64,000 nt of DNA from Lyophyllum atratum. Its lineage: Eukaryota; Basidiomycota; Agaricomycetes; Agaricales; Lyophyllaceae. The notes under the pieces are model-generated. The model was not told the origin of the DNA, made no database searches, and saw nothing but the letters and a program-made list of their open reading frames with translations. A program made the position numbers and the translations under genes. Of the stretch, positions 53,389-64,000 are shown piece after piece (position 1 is the first letter of the stretch; each line of letters begins with the position of its first letter). The DNA is taken from NCBI GenBank assembly GCA_014905825.1, contig JACGCN010000010.1, positions 1,426,001-1,490,000 of the forward strand, written 5' to 3'.

Positions 53389-56300
53389 TTAAATGTCTAG
53401 AAATTCCATACCCATCATTTTGATAAAGCGCTCGAGCTTTGGACGAGGAAGTGACTTGGTGAACAAGTCGGCGACGTTGTCCTCGGATGATACGGGCTCG
53501 ATGCGAACCTCCCCACGTTCGACGACCTCGCGAATCCAGTGCGTCTTCATGGCGATGTGTTTAATTTTCGAATGGCCACTGGCGTTCTTCGCTAAGATGA
53601 TAGCCGCCTCGTTGTCGCAGTAGGTGGTGATTGGGAGGTCGAAGAATACGTCCAGCTCGTTATACCACGAGCGCATCCACATCGCTTGCTTCCCAGCTTC
53701 GTAGACCCCAATATACTCCGCTTCTCCAGTTGAGGTGCTAACCCGTTGTTGAGTTTTGGCCTTCCATCCGACGGCGGCTTTCCCAGAGATAAAGACGTAG
53801 CCCGCCGATGATTTACGTGTCTCTGGGTCGTCCGCATATGACGAGTCGGTATAACCGTATGGCTTGACATCCGAGCCTTTTCGGTATGTAATGACGAGGT
53901 TGGTAGTGGCCTTAAGGTATGCTAGGAGGTGGAGGACGAGGCGCCAGTGGATTGGGCGAGGGTCTGATGCGTAACGCATGAGAAGCATGACCGAGAACGC
54001 GATGTCAGGGCGCGTTCCGTTCGCAAGGTGGTTAAACATCCCACACGCCTTGTGGTATGCCTTATCGCCCATGAAGAAAGCGTCCTCTGCCGGGATGGGT
54101 TTTGGTTGAGAGTCGGTTAGGTTTAAGGAAGGGGGAAGTGGCGTGTACTTGGGATTACAGTTAAGCATATCGAACTCCGTGAGGGTCTTTATGATGAGGG
54201 GCTTTTGGTGGATAGAGATGTCGCCGGAGGGGTGATGAATGATGCCCATGCCGAGTACGATGTCTGGGTGTCCGTGGTCCGTGAGCTCGTACTTCCCCTT
54301 CATCTCCTCGACGGTTTGGTTCTCCGCGGCTGTAGTAGATGATGCGACGGTCATGTCGTCAGTGTATGTTGCCGTGATAGAGGAGCCACCGTCGTTAGTG
54401 TATTGGATGCGCATGCAGGGGTCGGCCTTTGATTGACGATGGCCAAGCTCGAGGAATGTATTGTTTAGGAGACGGGCCCAGTTGTTGGCGCCGTCCATCG
54501 TGCCGTAGAGGTTTAAGTTCATCTTGAGAACCGTGTCGACGTTGGGGATGGAGTAGTGGTTTTCAAAACCTTCTGGGATCTCGAGGTAGTTGTCGCCCTG
54601 GGGTTCAGCGTTGAGGAATGCGCCGACGACGTCGACCAGATGCAACCTGAGACCTTTCGAGGCAGCCAAGGCAAAAAGCATACGGACTGACTCGTACCTG
54701 ACTACGGCGGCGAACGACTCGTAGTAGTGTTCCCCCAGCTTCTGTGTAAACCCCTTCACCACACCTCTTGCTCGTCTCTTCACCAGCTTTCCCTCTCCAT
54801 CTATTTTTAAATCATACACCCATCTCGTCTTGATAGTACGAATTCCCGGTGGTCTAGGGACTGGGGAGACGACGCCACGGTCGTCCCAACGGCCGATTTC
54901 CTTTTCCATCGGTGGGAACCATAGGTGGCGGCGTGAGAGGTCAAACGCTTCATGGAAGGTTTGTGGGACGAAGCGGTTGAGCGGTTCGGAAGGGATGTCA
55001 AGGCCAGCTGATAATGCGGCGTGTAGGTCCTCTTCATCCGAGTCTTCGACTATATTGATGGTTTCATCAACGATTGGGGCATCTTCCGTGTCTTTAAGGG
55101 GTTCCAGGTTTTGTTCAGCTAGACGGCTTGATCTGCGTGTTGCGGGAGGGTACACGATGCGTGGGCGTGAGATGCGGGTTTTGACAGGCTCGGGAATAGG
55201 GTCAGGTCCCGGCGGTTGGGCAGTGGGCGCGTGAGCAGCTGGAGTGGTGGCGACAGTGGTAGGTGCGACTTCCAGGAAACTTAAGTCCATGTCTTCATCG
55301 TTATCCACAGGATACTCCCCCTCAGCTGTGAGGGTGCGATGACCTATTCCCTCTTCGAATCTGACGTTCCTGGATCTGATGATCTGGTTCGTCTCCGGGA
55401 TCAAAACCCGATAGATTCCTCGGCCCTCGATTCCAATCAATCTCCCCTTTTGGCCACGGTCGGCTAGTTTCCCTCCGCCTTTCTCGCTTGGTACGTGGAC
55501 ATAGGCAACGCAACCCCACACTCTAATGTGCCCGACATCCTGCCTCCTTCCTGTCCATCTTTCCTCAGGGATAACTCCCGGGTGGCGCGCGGATGGTAGT
55601 AGGTTTTCCACGACGTCAGCGAATCCCCACGCTTCAGCCCACCATTTCGCGGCCATACCAGCGTCAAGCAACATCGTGCGAACCGCTCCAGTCGTAACAC
55701 CGATCGATCGCTCAGCAGTACCGTTGGAGGACGAGGAGTAGGGGGCTGTAGGCACGAATTTTAAACCGTGGCTTCGCATGTATTCTGCCCAGAGGTGGCT
55801 TTTGAATTCCGGTGCGTTATCTGTTCGGATGTATATCATGACCTTCCCAGTAACCTTTTCTGACTCGAGTTTATAGGTTTCTAGGGCATAGAGGGTCGTT
55901 TCGGCCTGCCGGTTTTGGAGGAAGAAGGTTCGGCGGTGGGACGAGCCACTATCGTGGAACTTCATCGCGTAGAGTGCGCCGCCGGTGGATGGGGTTCGTG
56001 TAGGGCCAAAGATGTCAATGTTTGTGAGTTCCAGAACCTCCCTTTTGGCTGAAACGTCATCGTCATAGGGCCTCCTTTTCTGATTACCAAGGATGCAATC
56101 CTCGCATTGTCCCAACATCTCGCGTTTCACAATGTCTAGGCCATCGACGAGTTTAGCGGCGTCCACGATTCGGGCCGTTCCAAAATGCGCGAAGCGTCTA
56201 TGCCATGTCGCTATATCGGACGGACTGCGTAGGGATCGTGCAGTGAGGGCAGTAGGGATGGTAGTGACGAAGGATCCGGCAACGAGGTATAGGCCGTTTT

Positions 56301-58144
56301 TTAATGTTCCAGTGAATATTTCCTCTTTATTTTTGAAGAAGCGCACGCGTTGACCACCGAATACAACATCCCATCCAGCGAGGTCTAGTTTGCTGATGGA
56401 GATGAGGTTGGCTGTGACATCGGGAGCGTGTAGGGCGCCATTGAAAACTAAGGTATGCTCCTTTTTATCATGAATGACCTTCATCTCGACGCTGCCGATC
56501 CCTAGAACTGAGAAGTTCGCTCCCTTCTTCGACGACTGGCCGACGACCTCTTTCAATGCGGTGTAGGCGCTGAAGAAACTCCGGTCCTTGAAGAAATATG
56601 TGGTGCAACCGGAGTCGGCGACTGACGCGGTGGAGGTCCAGGAATTAGGGTTTTCGGTAGCGGCGAGAGCGACCTTTTGCTCGACAGGTGCGTTCTCCTC
56701 AATCAGCTTTAGGATTTCATCCATGTCTATAGATGCAGATAAAGCGTAGTGGGTTCCGCTTTCTACAGGCCCATCCATCGTAGTCGAAGCTGTTGCCATA
56801 TTGGCGCTCGCGATGGCCGCTGGTGCCGTGCGTTTTCCCTGCCACCAGTGCGGGTACTGCCCGGCCTTTCCACCGCCGAGTTGGAAGCAGTCGGCGATAA
56901 GGTGACCAATCTTTCCGCAATTGGCGATGTTTGAGCATTTCAGGTGAGCTTTATTGGGATTGGTGGATCCGCCTCGGTTCGACGAATTTGACCGAAAGCC
57001 TTTGATTTCAGCCTGAAGTAGGGAATAGCATGGGTTTTCAAACCCATGGTGGGTCGTGGGTATGGGTACATGTGGGTATGGGTATGGGTTGGCATTGCTG
57101 TACCCATGAGCTTGCACATAAGCCTTAGACAGGCCTAGGATTGGTCAAATAGACGGATACTAGCTAGGACATGATCAAGAACATCAAAACTCATCGTTTT
57201 GTCATATCTTTGGCACTACCTGACCTATTTGAGCCAATCAAGGCTCAGATTTATGGGTAAACCCACATGGGTTATGGGTATGGGTGTCCATGGGTATGGG
57301 TATGGGTCGGTGCTGAAATACCCAGGGGTTACCCATGCTATTGCCTAGCCTGAAGTGCGAGCACAGTGGCTTCGAGGGCGCGTACAGCATCGGCCGCAGG
57401 AGGGGTTTTCTTGGATTTAGATTCGCGCATGGTGAGTTTTTCAGCGTGGGCGGTTAGGTTCATGATGACCGTGCTGAGGCTCTCCTCGCTGTACATAGGC
57501 GTAACGACAGGGTCCCAGGACTCGGGGAAGGAGTCTAAGAGTTTCGTGATGAAACGGGCGTCGTTGATGCCCGCGCCCGCGTCATTGGCGCGCTTGCATA
57601 AGGTACGCATCCTCTCGATATGTCCATCCTCTCCTGCAACCTTTCCCCCATCTTCCAATCTACAGGCCGCGAGCGCATCCTCGCGCATGTTCCTGGCGCG
57701 ATCAGTGGTCCTTCCATATTGGTCCTTAAGAAGCGCCCACGCGGCATGTGAGGTTCCGTGTGAGTTGATGCCCGAGCCAGTGATGTCGGCAATGTTCGCT
57801 AAGATCGAAGATAGGGCTACGCTTTCGCGGAGTTCGTACTCGAGCACGCTAGGCGTCGTTGAATGGAGAGGAGTAGGTTTGGGTTCGGTATCAGTGGCAG
57901 GGGTGATGACGATGGAGGGTGTTGCCGGTGAGGATTCTGTTTCGCCATCTTCTTCTTCCCCCTCCGAGTCTGAAGGGAGCTCGGCTCCGATGGGGATATT
58001 GATTTTGTTCTTCCAGTATTTTAGTAGGCCTTTTGGCTTTCCGTGGATTTCCATTAGGGTTCGCCACGCAGGGTAATTTTCGTGCCCACGGAGTTTGTCG
58101 ACTTCCGGGAGCGTGATGAGGGGTAGAGTCGAGGATGGGGACAT
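53389..58144 (-). pseudogene. Copia gag-pol polyprotein, split by a MITE
   Basis: The ATG at 58144 starts Gag (MSPSSTLPLITLPEVDKLRG). Removing 57020-57346 and one TSD copy joins 57347-58144 to 53389-57009 in frame as one 1472-aa ORF. In order: Gag of the UBN2 type; a knuckle (CSNIANCGKIGHLIADC); protease with ADSGCTTYFF; GAG-pre-integrase (WHRRFAHFG ... CEDCILGNQ); integrase with D, D, E at TNIDIFG, IRTDNAPEFK and GTAERSIG; RT with VDVVGAFLNAEP and YTDDMTVAS; and RNase H with GYTDSSYADD and STGEAEYI. YTDD replaces the usual YVDD. As it stands, Gag ends at 57338, inside the MITE. The remaining frame has no disabling mutations I can see. Confidence 0.92.
57020..57346. mobile_element. Mutator-like MITE, 327 bp, TSD AGCCTGAAGT
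   Basis: The ends AGGGAATAGCATGGGT and ACCCATGCTATTGCCT are inverted with one mismatch. The 10-bp duplication AGCCTGAAGT is at 57010-57019 and 57347-57356; 9-11 bp is typical of Mutator-like elements. Subterminal arrays of ACCCATA/TATGGGT lie at both ends, in opposite orientation. The middle is non-coding. It sits at the Gag/protease boundary of the copia element. Confidence 0.85.
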
Positions 58145-58225
58145 GATCGATATGGTGTATGAGCCGTAGGGGTTTTTTAGGACGTGCGAGTGTGCTGCGC
58201 AGTAGGAAGGACGGGGGCCTTAACC

Positions 58226-58487
58226 TGTCAGACGTAGTGTAAGTACTCAGACGTTAGGGTAAACGGCTTAGATTATGTATCTACCTGTCAGACGTAGTGT
58301 AAGTACTAGGTAGATATAATCAGTAAGTAGTTAGATGAAATATAATAGGAAGTACACACCTCAGACGTTAGGGTAAACGGCTGAGGTGTGCAGGAGCGAA
58401 TGTCGAGGGAAAATTGTAGGTAGGGGCAAACATAAGTAAACGAAACGGAAGTAAATCTATCTAGAGTACGTAGGATTCTCTCGAACA
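58226..58487 (-). repeat. 5' LTR of the copia element
   Basis: 262 bp, apparently identical to the left copy. The TSD CGACC follows at 58488-58492. Confidence 0.94.
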
Positions 58488-58492
58488 CGACC

Positions 58493-58728
58493 AATTCATG
58501 TGGAGATCACAGCAGTGCGTCACAATGACCTGAGTGAAAATTTACATCAAGACGGCGACGGGGTATCAGAGATTCAAGTACTACTACCACATAATCTCGG
58601 AAGGCAGCTAGCCGACGAAGGGCTCGTTCATATCTACAGTATAAATAAGTTACAAAGATTCAAACTTGAACAGCTTTTTCTGATGAATGTGTAGCCAATA
58701 GCAAAAAGTGACAGTGAAAAGCGAAAAA
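58493..58728. other. Short intergenic region
   Basis: About 236 bases between the copia TSD and the 3' end of the next gene. The open frame at 58500-58694 has no supporting features. Confidence 0.35.
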
Positions 58729-60672
58729 TTAGGTGGGTGGTCTACCTCTATCAACTTCAACTGTCGGCGACTGATATGGAGGGGGGACAGTGTCTCTGTA
58801 ACCGCCAGTGTGCAAGCCTCTAGTAAGCTCTGCGATCCTGCCTCTTAGCTCCGACACATAAGGGCTACCCTCCCCCCCTCGCGCAAGCTCCCTGTTGAGC
58901 TCGAGCGTTAAGCTTTCTAGTCTTTGCGACCGGCTTTGTAACGATTCTCCCAACCCACTTCCAACGACGCCGCCTCCGGCACTGCCGCTATCAGAGTCTT
59001 GGTAGTGTTCCATTGCCCCAGAAGTTTTCAGGTCAGGTTTTCTAACGGGATATAAGCTTCGATTGTGCTGGCTCGTGGAGGCACCGGAACCCCCACGCTC
59101 ATCTTCACTCATGAGGAATGGCTGGAGCGAGATAACACTGGGAGCTGTGCGTTCGCGGTAAGTAATACTCGGACGCACTATAGCAAGATAGAGACATACA
59201 TGATTCCAGGTGGTTTAAGGCTGACTTGGTAGCCCGTCTGCTTCTGAATAATCGTTTCCGGCATAGAATCAGTAATACCATGCAACCGATAATCGCAATG
59301 CCGCCGATCACGCCGCCTACGATTGGTCCCACTGTGCTTGATTTTGCAGCAGGAGCGGCCTGTTGACCTCCAATAGACACAGTGCTTGTAGCTGTAGTAC
59401 TGCCCATCGAACCCGAGGTGGCTGGTGAGGCAGTTGTGAAAGTCGTGACACTAAGGCTGTCAATTGCAGAATTCGGGGTTGCAGTCGTAGATTGCGAAGT
59501 TGAAGGTATGGTGGAGGATGAGGACGGTTGCGTGGGCTTCGATGGGGTGGCGGAGGCCGGAGGTGTGGGTGTGGGCAGGTTTACTGTATTGACAGTTGTC
59601 GGTATAACTACATTTCTGGCCCAGGGATTGACTCCGTAATTCCCAGTGGAACTCGCAGAATCCCAGCTGGAATCATCGAATGAAGAAGCCTCGAAGTTCA
59701 CAGGAATATCTTTACTGATACGCCAATTGCTGTCGGAAGTGAGCATAGTCGTCGATCCATCAGACTGGGTAATCTGGATTGCAACTAGAAGGCCTGCCGG
59801 GCTGTCCTGCCCAGTGTTTCTGTCATGGAGGTTGACCCCACGGACAGCAAAGACGTTTCGCTTCGAGCCTAGGGGTACGTGGTACCGCCATGCAGTCTTC
59901 CACCCGAATTCATCGTCGGCATGCAGAGTGGACCCGGCCAAACCTCCGTTGACGTAAAGGGCAAATTGATCATCGGCAGTTATGATGATATCGGCGAAGG
60001 ATGCAGATTTGCCCGTTGGTGGGTCATATGTCCGGCGGAAGGCCCGATCCGCTACTGGTGCTATGGGAGACTCTGCCTCAGATGTCCAGATCCATGACGC
60101 AGACTGAAAATTCTGTACAAGAGCATCAGCAGCCTGACGCTGTTCGATCAGTTGACCCGCATGCAGGCCGGAAGCAGAGAGGGTTCCAGTGACAAACTCG
60201 GAGGACGCCGATACTGGCCCAGCTGTTGTCTCAATTTGAATTCTCCAGAAATAACGAGTGTGCGATGACAGGGGTGGACCATCGTATTCGATCGGACGTG
60301 AAGTGTTAGTTAGAACAGCCCCGCTGCTCCAAACGTCGCTGGACCCTGCTTGATGTCGGGAGAGAAAGACTTCGAATGAGGTAGGGATGAATTCGCGATC
60401 TGAAGAGGGCTTTAAGACCCACGCGAATTCGGGATAGGATCGACCGTCTATCTTCACTTGAAGGTTCGATAAAGTGGCCTGTGCAGCTTGAGAAGAGGAT
60501 TAGACCAGTCTTCTCATTGTCGCCACGTTGAAAATAGACGTACCAGCACCGAGAACTTCCCATGAGCTCATGCATGCTGATACAAAGACATACCCACTCC
60601 ATTTCACTGCCGTTACACCGTTGAATTTCCCCCCAATGACGTCTCTGAAGGAAGTAAGTACTTACCTCGCAT
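58729..60672 (-). CDS. Receptor-like membrane protein with rhamnosidase-N-like ectodomain and PPPY tail, paralogue 1, 590 aa
   Basis: The exons are 60666-60672 (7 nt), 60544-60606, 59200-60486 and 58729-59144, all in phase. A signal peptide (WSGYVFVSACMSSWEVLGA) comes first. Next ATLSNLQVKIDGRSYPEFAW and PLSSHTRYFWRIQIET resemble the Ig/FnIII-like start of GH78 alpha-L-rhamnosidases. WIWTSE and RAFRRTYDPPTGKS ... FALYVNG resemble the following carbohydrate-binding-like domain. The catalytic barrel is absent. A Ser/Thr/Pro stalk leads to one TM helix (about 404-430, GPIVGGVIGGIAIIGCMVLL), then RKRLFRSRR. The tail has a predicted coiled coil (SLTLELNRELARG ... SELRGRIAELTRG) and PPPY at 573-576, a possible WW-domain ligand. 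It may sense wall or plant glycans; this is inference. Confidence 0.82.
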
Positions 60673-61236
60673 CTTGGCGCCAGAAGACCAGTTGATGTGA
60701 CAGCTGGTGGTCGTAGATATCTTAGCTCGAGGTCGTTTGTGGACTATGAGCTGAGAAACTCTGCGACAACTTCTGCATTGAGGCCCATGAGCCGCCCATC
60801 ACCAAGATGGCAAGAAAAGCCCGGCAACCAACGCATGCTCCATCGAGTCCATGGCAAATGCGCTGGCATCACTGATCCTGATCAGATGCGCGCTTTTGGA
60901 AATGATTTGATACAACGAGATTCTATTATTAGATCGCTACTGTCAAAGTGCCTTCGAACTTGATACGTTGTCAAAACGCTTGCATTTTCTGGCGAGAAAC
61001 TAGGACTCCTCAAAACGCAAGGCGGTGAATCTAAGCCAGTGAGCACTGTGTGTATAATACACCAAATAGCCATAGTCAACTTGAAACAGACACTCAGCTA
61101 TCCTAGATACATAGACAGCTCTGATGGTTTCATTGGCCGAATCCTCCAGCAGAAGTAGGATGAAGTATGTTTGTCCAAAAGGAGAAAGATATACATACCA
61201 AGTTGCAGGCGAATTGGCCCAATTGCCTCCCCGTGG
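60673..61236. other. Intergenic region between the two paralogues
   Basis: 564 bases with no supported gene. It should contain the promoter of paralogue 1, which reads leftward from 60672. I see no clear TATA box. Confidence 0.4.
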
Positions 61237-63858
61237 CTAACTAGAACTTTGATACGGAGGTGGGATTGTCGTAGTACCGCCCTCGGAGCCCTCTCTCGTC
61301 AACTCTGCTATCCTTCCCCTCAGCTCCGCCACGTATTGACTGCCCTCTGCGCCCGCCGCGATCTCCATGTTCAGCTGAGACATCAATTCCTGCAGTCTTT
61401 GCAATCGAGTCGGGACGGATCCTCCAGCAGGCACATTCCCACTTCCTGTAACGCTGCCGCTGCCGATGTCCTGGTCTTGGTGGTATCCCGCTCCTGAAGA
61501 CGTCTGGAGACTGGGTCCCGACTCGCCTTTCCTGACCGGAAATAGACCTGTCTGATTTTCGCCGGTGTGGGCGCCGCGACTTGGGGATCCACCATCCCTG
61601 GGGTCCATGAGTGTGAACGGCTGTTGGACTGAGACCAGGTTGGGCCCGCGAGCTATAACATGTCTGACGATGAGTCGCCGTCAAATGGATTATATAACGA
61701 GAAGAAGGACGCACGTAATTCCCTGACAGGGGCCTCCACCGAGTCAGCATGTCTACGTCTAAAAAGTCGTTTTCGGCATAGGAAAATTAAAACAAGCAAG
61801 CTGAGTATCGCAACACCACCAACCACTCCGCCTACAACTGGTCCCACTATGCTTGGCTTTTGAGTCTTACCAACGGCCCCCGTGGTCGTGGGGTTCGCCT
61901 TCGAGCCCGAAGATGTTGTTACGGCTGCTGCAGATATGCCGGGGTCGACACTCCCGGGAGATGTTTGAAAACCAGAACCTGTCTGCGTTGGGGTTGTTTG
62001 GATTTGCGTAGTCGCAGTCACAGTAGGATTTGGTGGAGCGTTGGGAGACGTGATAGGTGTCGAAGCTGGAGGTGTGGTGGGGGTGGCTTGGGGTGTAGGC
62101 GTGGGTAGGTTTGGAGTGATGGCGACGCTGGGTAGAGTCACTACAGTGAACCAGGGCGCGATGCCGAACTGCCGAGGACAACTGATCGGCTGGGAGGAAC
62201 GTTCGCGGACCAGTCCGCGAACATGTCCGCCGAACTGGCCCAGGCCACCTGACTCAGCGGGTCCATGCACTGTTTGGCAACAGCGGGTAAGCAAGCACGC
62301 TATTGTTCACTCAGGGTGGTCTTCACCATCGACAACGACGACGACCGCCCAAGCTAGACAATAACGAATGTTCCCTGTACTTAACACCACTCAATCAATG
62401 CATTCTTACATATGCCGGCTGATCTTTCTCTCGGGGCACTTGCTGCCAGCCTTAGCAGACATCCTCTGCTTGCAACCGCACTTGATGTGACCACGCTAAC
62501 CAAATTCCTTCACATTATATCTCTTCTGCAACGAGCTCGAGGCCGGTGAAGTAGGCCTGGGCACCCATGTGAAGCTTATGCACACGACAGTCCAAGGAAA
62601 AAGCGGTTTATATGCAGTGAGACGGCCAAAGATGTACGCGCCAAAGTGCCCTACGGAGGACATGGTCCTTGACAGCTTCGGCTCAAGCTTTGACGCCGTT
62701 GGCGATGGTGTCGACGTGCTCAGACCCGCCGACACATGGCGTGGGAATGCGTACGTATGTTATGTTTATCAGGTGACATGTTCGCGAACATTGTGCGTGA
62801 ACTGGCCACCCAGCCGATCAGACTTCCTGGAACTGCCCATAGGGACTCGTTGAATCCCAGCCGGAATCATCGAATGACAAAGCCTGGAAGTTCGAAGGAA
62901 TTACTTTGTTTGCGCGCCAGTCCTTGTCCGACGTAAGTATGGTTGTTGTTCCGTCGGAATGGGTAATCTGGATGGCGATGAGGAGACCTGCGGAAGTGTC
63001 CTCTCCAGTGTGTATATCTTGGAGGTTAATCCCATGGACTGCGAAGACATTCGGGCCTGGAAATAGAGGTACATGGTACCGCTGTGCCTTCTGCCAAGCG
63101 AATTCGTCGCTGCTCCCCTCGTTCGACCCGGCCAAATTTCCGTTGATATATAGGGAATATCGATCATCGACTGTTATAAGGATGTCTGCCGAAGTGGCTG
63201 TTTTCCCGTCCGGTGGTGTATACCTCCGGCGAAAAGCGCGAAGTTGACCTGGTGCCACCGGAGGCGTTATTTCCGATGTCCACACCCAGGTCGCGGATTT
63301 GAAACTGCGCGCAAGTGCATCATCTGTCTGGCGCTTTTGGGCCACTAGACTTGCGCCCGAGCTAGAAGGGAGGGTGCCAGCCAGAAATTGGGACGAGGCC
63401 GCGACTGATCCGCCTGTGGTTTCAACTTGAAGGGTCCAGAAGTAATAAGTGTGTGATGAGAGGGGCGGGCCAGAGTATTCGATTGGAAGAGGTGTTTTTG
63501 CGGCAACCACTCCGCTGCTCCATACGTCACTGGCACCCGCTCGGTATTTCGAGATTGATATTTGGTAAGAGTTTTGAGTGACTTCTGGTTGTGAAAAGGA
63601 CACAGTCCAAGAAAAGAGGGGATTTGTATGAGTACCAACAGGAGGATCCACTCGAAGATTCGATAAAGTGGCCTGCGCAGCTTCAAAGGATTATAAGGTT
63701 TTCTCCGCTGCAAAATCGAGGATTCGACGCACCAGCACTAAGTACTCCCATGGACCTACTCATGCACACTAACACAAAGAGAGACCCTCCCCAATTCACT
63801 GTCATTGCACCTTGAGTACCCTTCGAGAACGGCTCGCTAGGTAGCACTCACCTCGCAT
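61237..63858 (-). pseudogene. Receptor-like membrane protein, paralogue 2, interrupted by a hAT-like MITE
   Basis: The exons are 63852-63858, 63733-63798, 62830-63680 joined to 61715-62165, and 61237-61652. Removing 62174-62829 and one TSD copy restores 596 aa in frame. Architecture and intron positions match paralogue 1, including a 7-nt first exon and a 416-nt last exon. Blocks include TLSNLRVDPPVGTHTNPLF, WVWTSE, RAFRRRYTPPDGKT, a TM helix (GPVVGGVVGGVAILSLLVL), a coiled-coil tail (ELMSQLNMEIAAG, ELRGRIAELTREG) and PPPY near the end. As it stands, translation stops at 62818, leaving a secreted ectodomain without stalk or TM. Sequences have diverged well beyond a recent duplication. Confidence 0.8.
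62174..62829. mobile_element. hAT-like MITE, 656 bp, TSD GAACTGCC
   Basis: The 8-bp duplication GAACTGCC is at 62166-62173 and 62830-62837. The ends share CTGATCGGCTGGG in inverted orientation, with 3-4 mismatches in the outermost 8 bases. Near the ends are palindromes (GTTCGCGGACCAGTCCGCGAAC-like at 62200-62221, TGTTCGCGAACA near 62779). There is no transposase; 62496-62735 is open on the minus strand but unrecognised. Class assignment rests on TSD length. Confidence 0.75.
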
Positions 63859-64000
63859 CTTGAAGGCAAAAGTAGAGATGAGGCAAAAGTAGAGATGTGG
63901 ATATGCCTGTCAGTTTGGGCCTCGCTACTTACCATTCTGTGATGATATCGCGGACCTAAACTAGTTCATACGTATTCATATGTAAGGGGCGTCTCGCAGT
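63859..64000. other. Window end
   Basis: 142 bases upstream of paralogue 2. A GAGGCAAAAGTAGAGATG motif occurs twice in tandem near 63866-63897. No gene. Confidence 0.35.

Larger units (their letters stand above)
53103..58487 (-). mobile_element. Ty1/copia LTR retrotransposon, 5,385 bp
   Basis: LTRs of 262 bp (53103-53364 and 58226-58487) appear identical, TG...CA, with the CGACC duplication outside. Read leftward: gag, then protease-integrase-RT-RNase H, the copia order. The purine tract AGGGGGAG on the minus strand (53365-53372) abuts the 3' LTR. No standard initiator-Met TGG primer site follows the 5' LTR; the sequence there is GGTTAAGGCCC. A 327-bp MITE splits the coding frame. Apparently identical LTRs mean recent insertion. 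Confidence 0.94.

Noticed and set aside
58500..58694. 64-aa frame after the copia element
   Set aside because: Too short, no features, begins at the TSD boundary.
62200..62800. Second gene inside the hAT-like MITE (minus 62496-62735)
   Set aside because: 79-aa frame without recognisable motif; may be captured sequence but not supportable.
1..64000. CRISPR arrays, tRNA, rRNA or replication origins
   Set aside because: None seen; repeats here are transposon ends, LTRs and a 46-bp tandem array, and the genome is eukaryotic.

Overview
The window comes from a filamentous Basidiomycota genome, almost certainly Agaricomycetes. The evidence is many short GT-AG introns (about 45-100 nt, with CTRAY-like branch sites), CT-rich upstream regions, and gene families typical of mushrooms and wood-rot fungi: a secreted GH16 glucanase, a CYP53-like P450, an ECM4-type glutathione transferase and a macrophage-activating-glycoprotein-like GPI protein. 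Nested Plavaka, chromovirus and copia transposons fit the same assignment. All family names come from motif recognition; no database search was run.

Layout. 1-4793: a Plavaka (CACTA-like) transposase gene on the minus strand, running off the left edge, with an 814-bp fold-back element inserted in its N-terminal zinc finger. 5028-6400: a seven-exon gene of unknown function. 6665-6833: a 46-bp tandem repeat. 7450-35526: a decayed copy of a multi-copy zinc-finger-like gene family that has taken two insertions. The first, 9599-31983, is a Ty3/gypsy chromovirus (element 1) that itself holds a small TRIM (14645-15522) in its RT gene and a complete opposite-strand chromovirus (element 2, 19381-30847) in its third ORF. 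The second, 34041-35395, is a hAT-like element carrying a RecQ helicase fragment. I could delimit every insertion by its target-site duplication, so the insertion order can be read directly.

36353-52090 is the host gene block: GH16 glucanase, Nup96 nucleoporin, ECM4-type GST, GPI-anchored glycoprotein, CYP53-like P450, a single-TM protein and a DUF6699-like protein. The GST, P450 and extracellular proteins fit handling of plant aromatics and cell-wall remodelling, but they do not form an obvious biosynthetic cluster. 53103-58487 is a Ty1/copia element on the minus strand whose gag-pol is split by a Mutator-like MITE. 58729-63858 holds two tandem paralogues of an unusual receptor-like membrane protein: alpha-L-rhamnosidase-like N-terminal ectodomain, Ser/Thr/Pro stalk, one TM helix, and a cytoplasmic tail ending in a PPPY motif. 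One copy is interrupted by a hAT-like MITE.

The most novel-looking items are the extra sense ORFs that both chromoviruses carry downstream of pol (a spliced 305-aa protein in element 1, a 1009-aa protein in element 2), the element 2 in-frame UGA between gag-protease and pol, the helicase-carrying hAT element, and the rhamnosidase-like/PPPY receptor pair.
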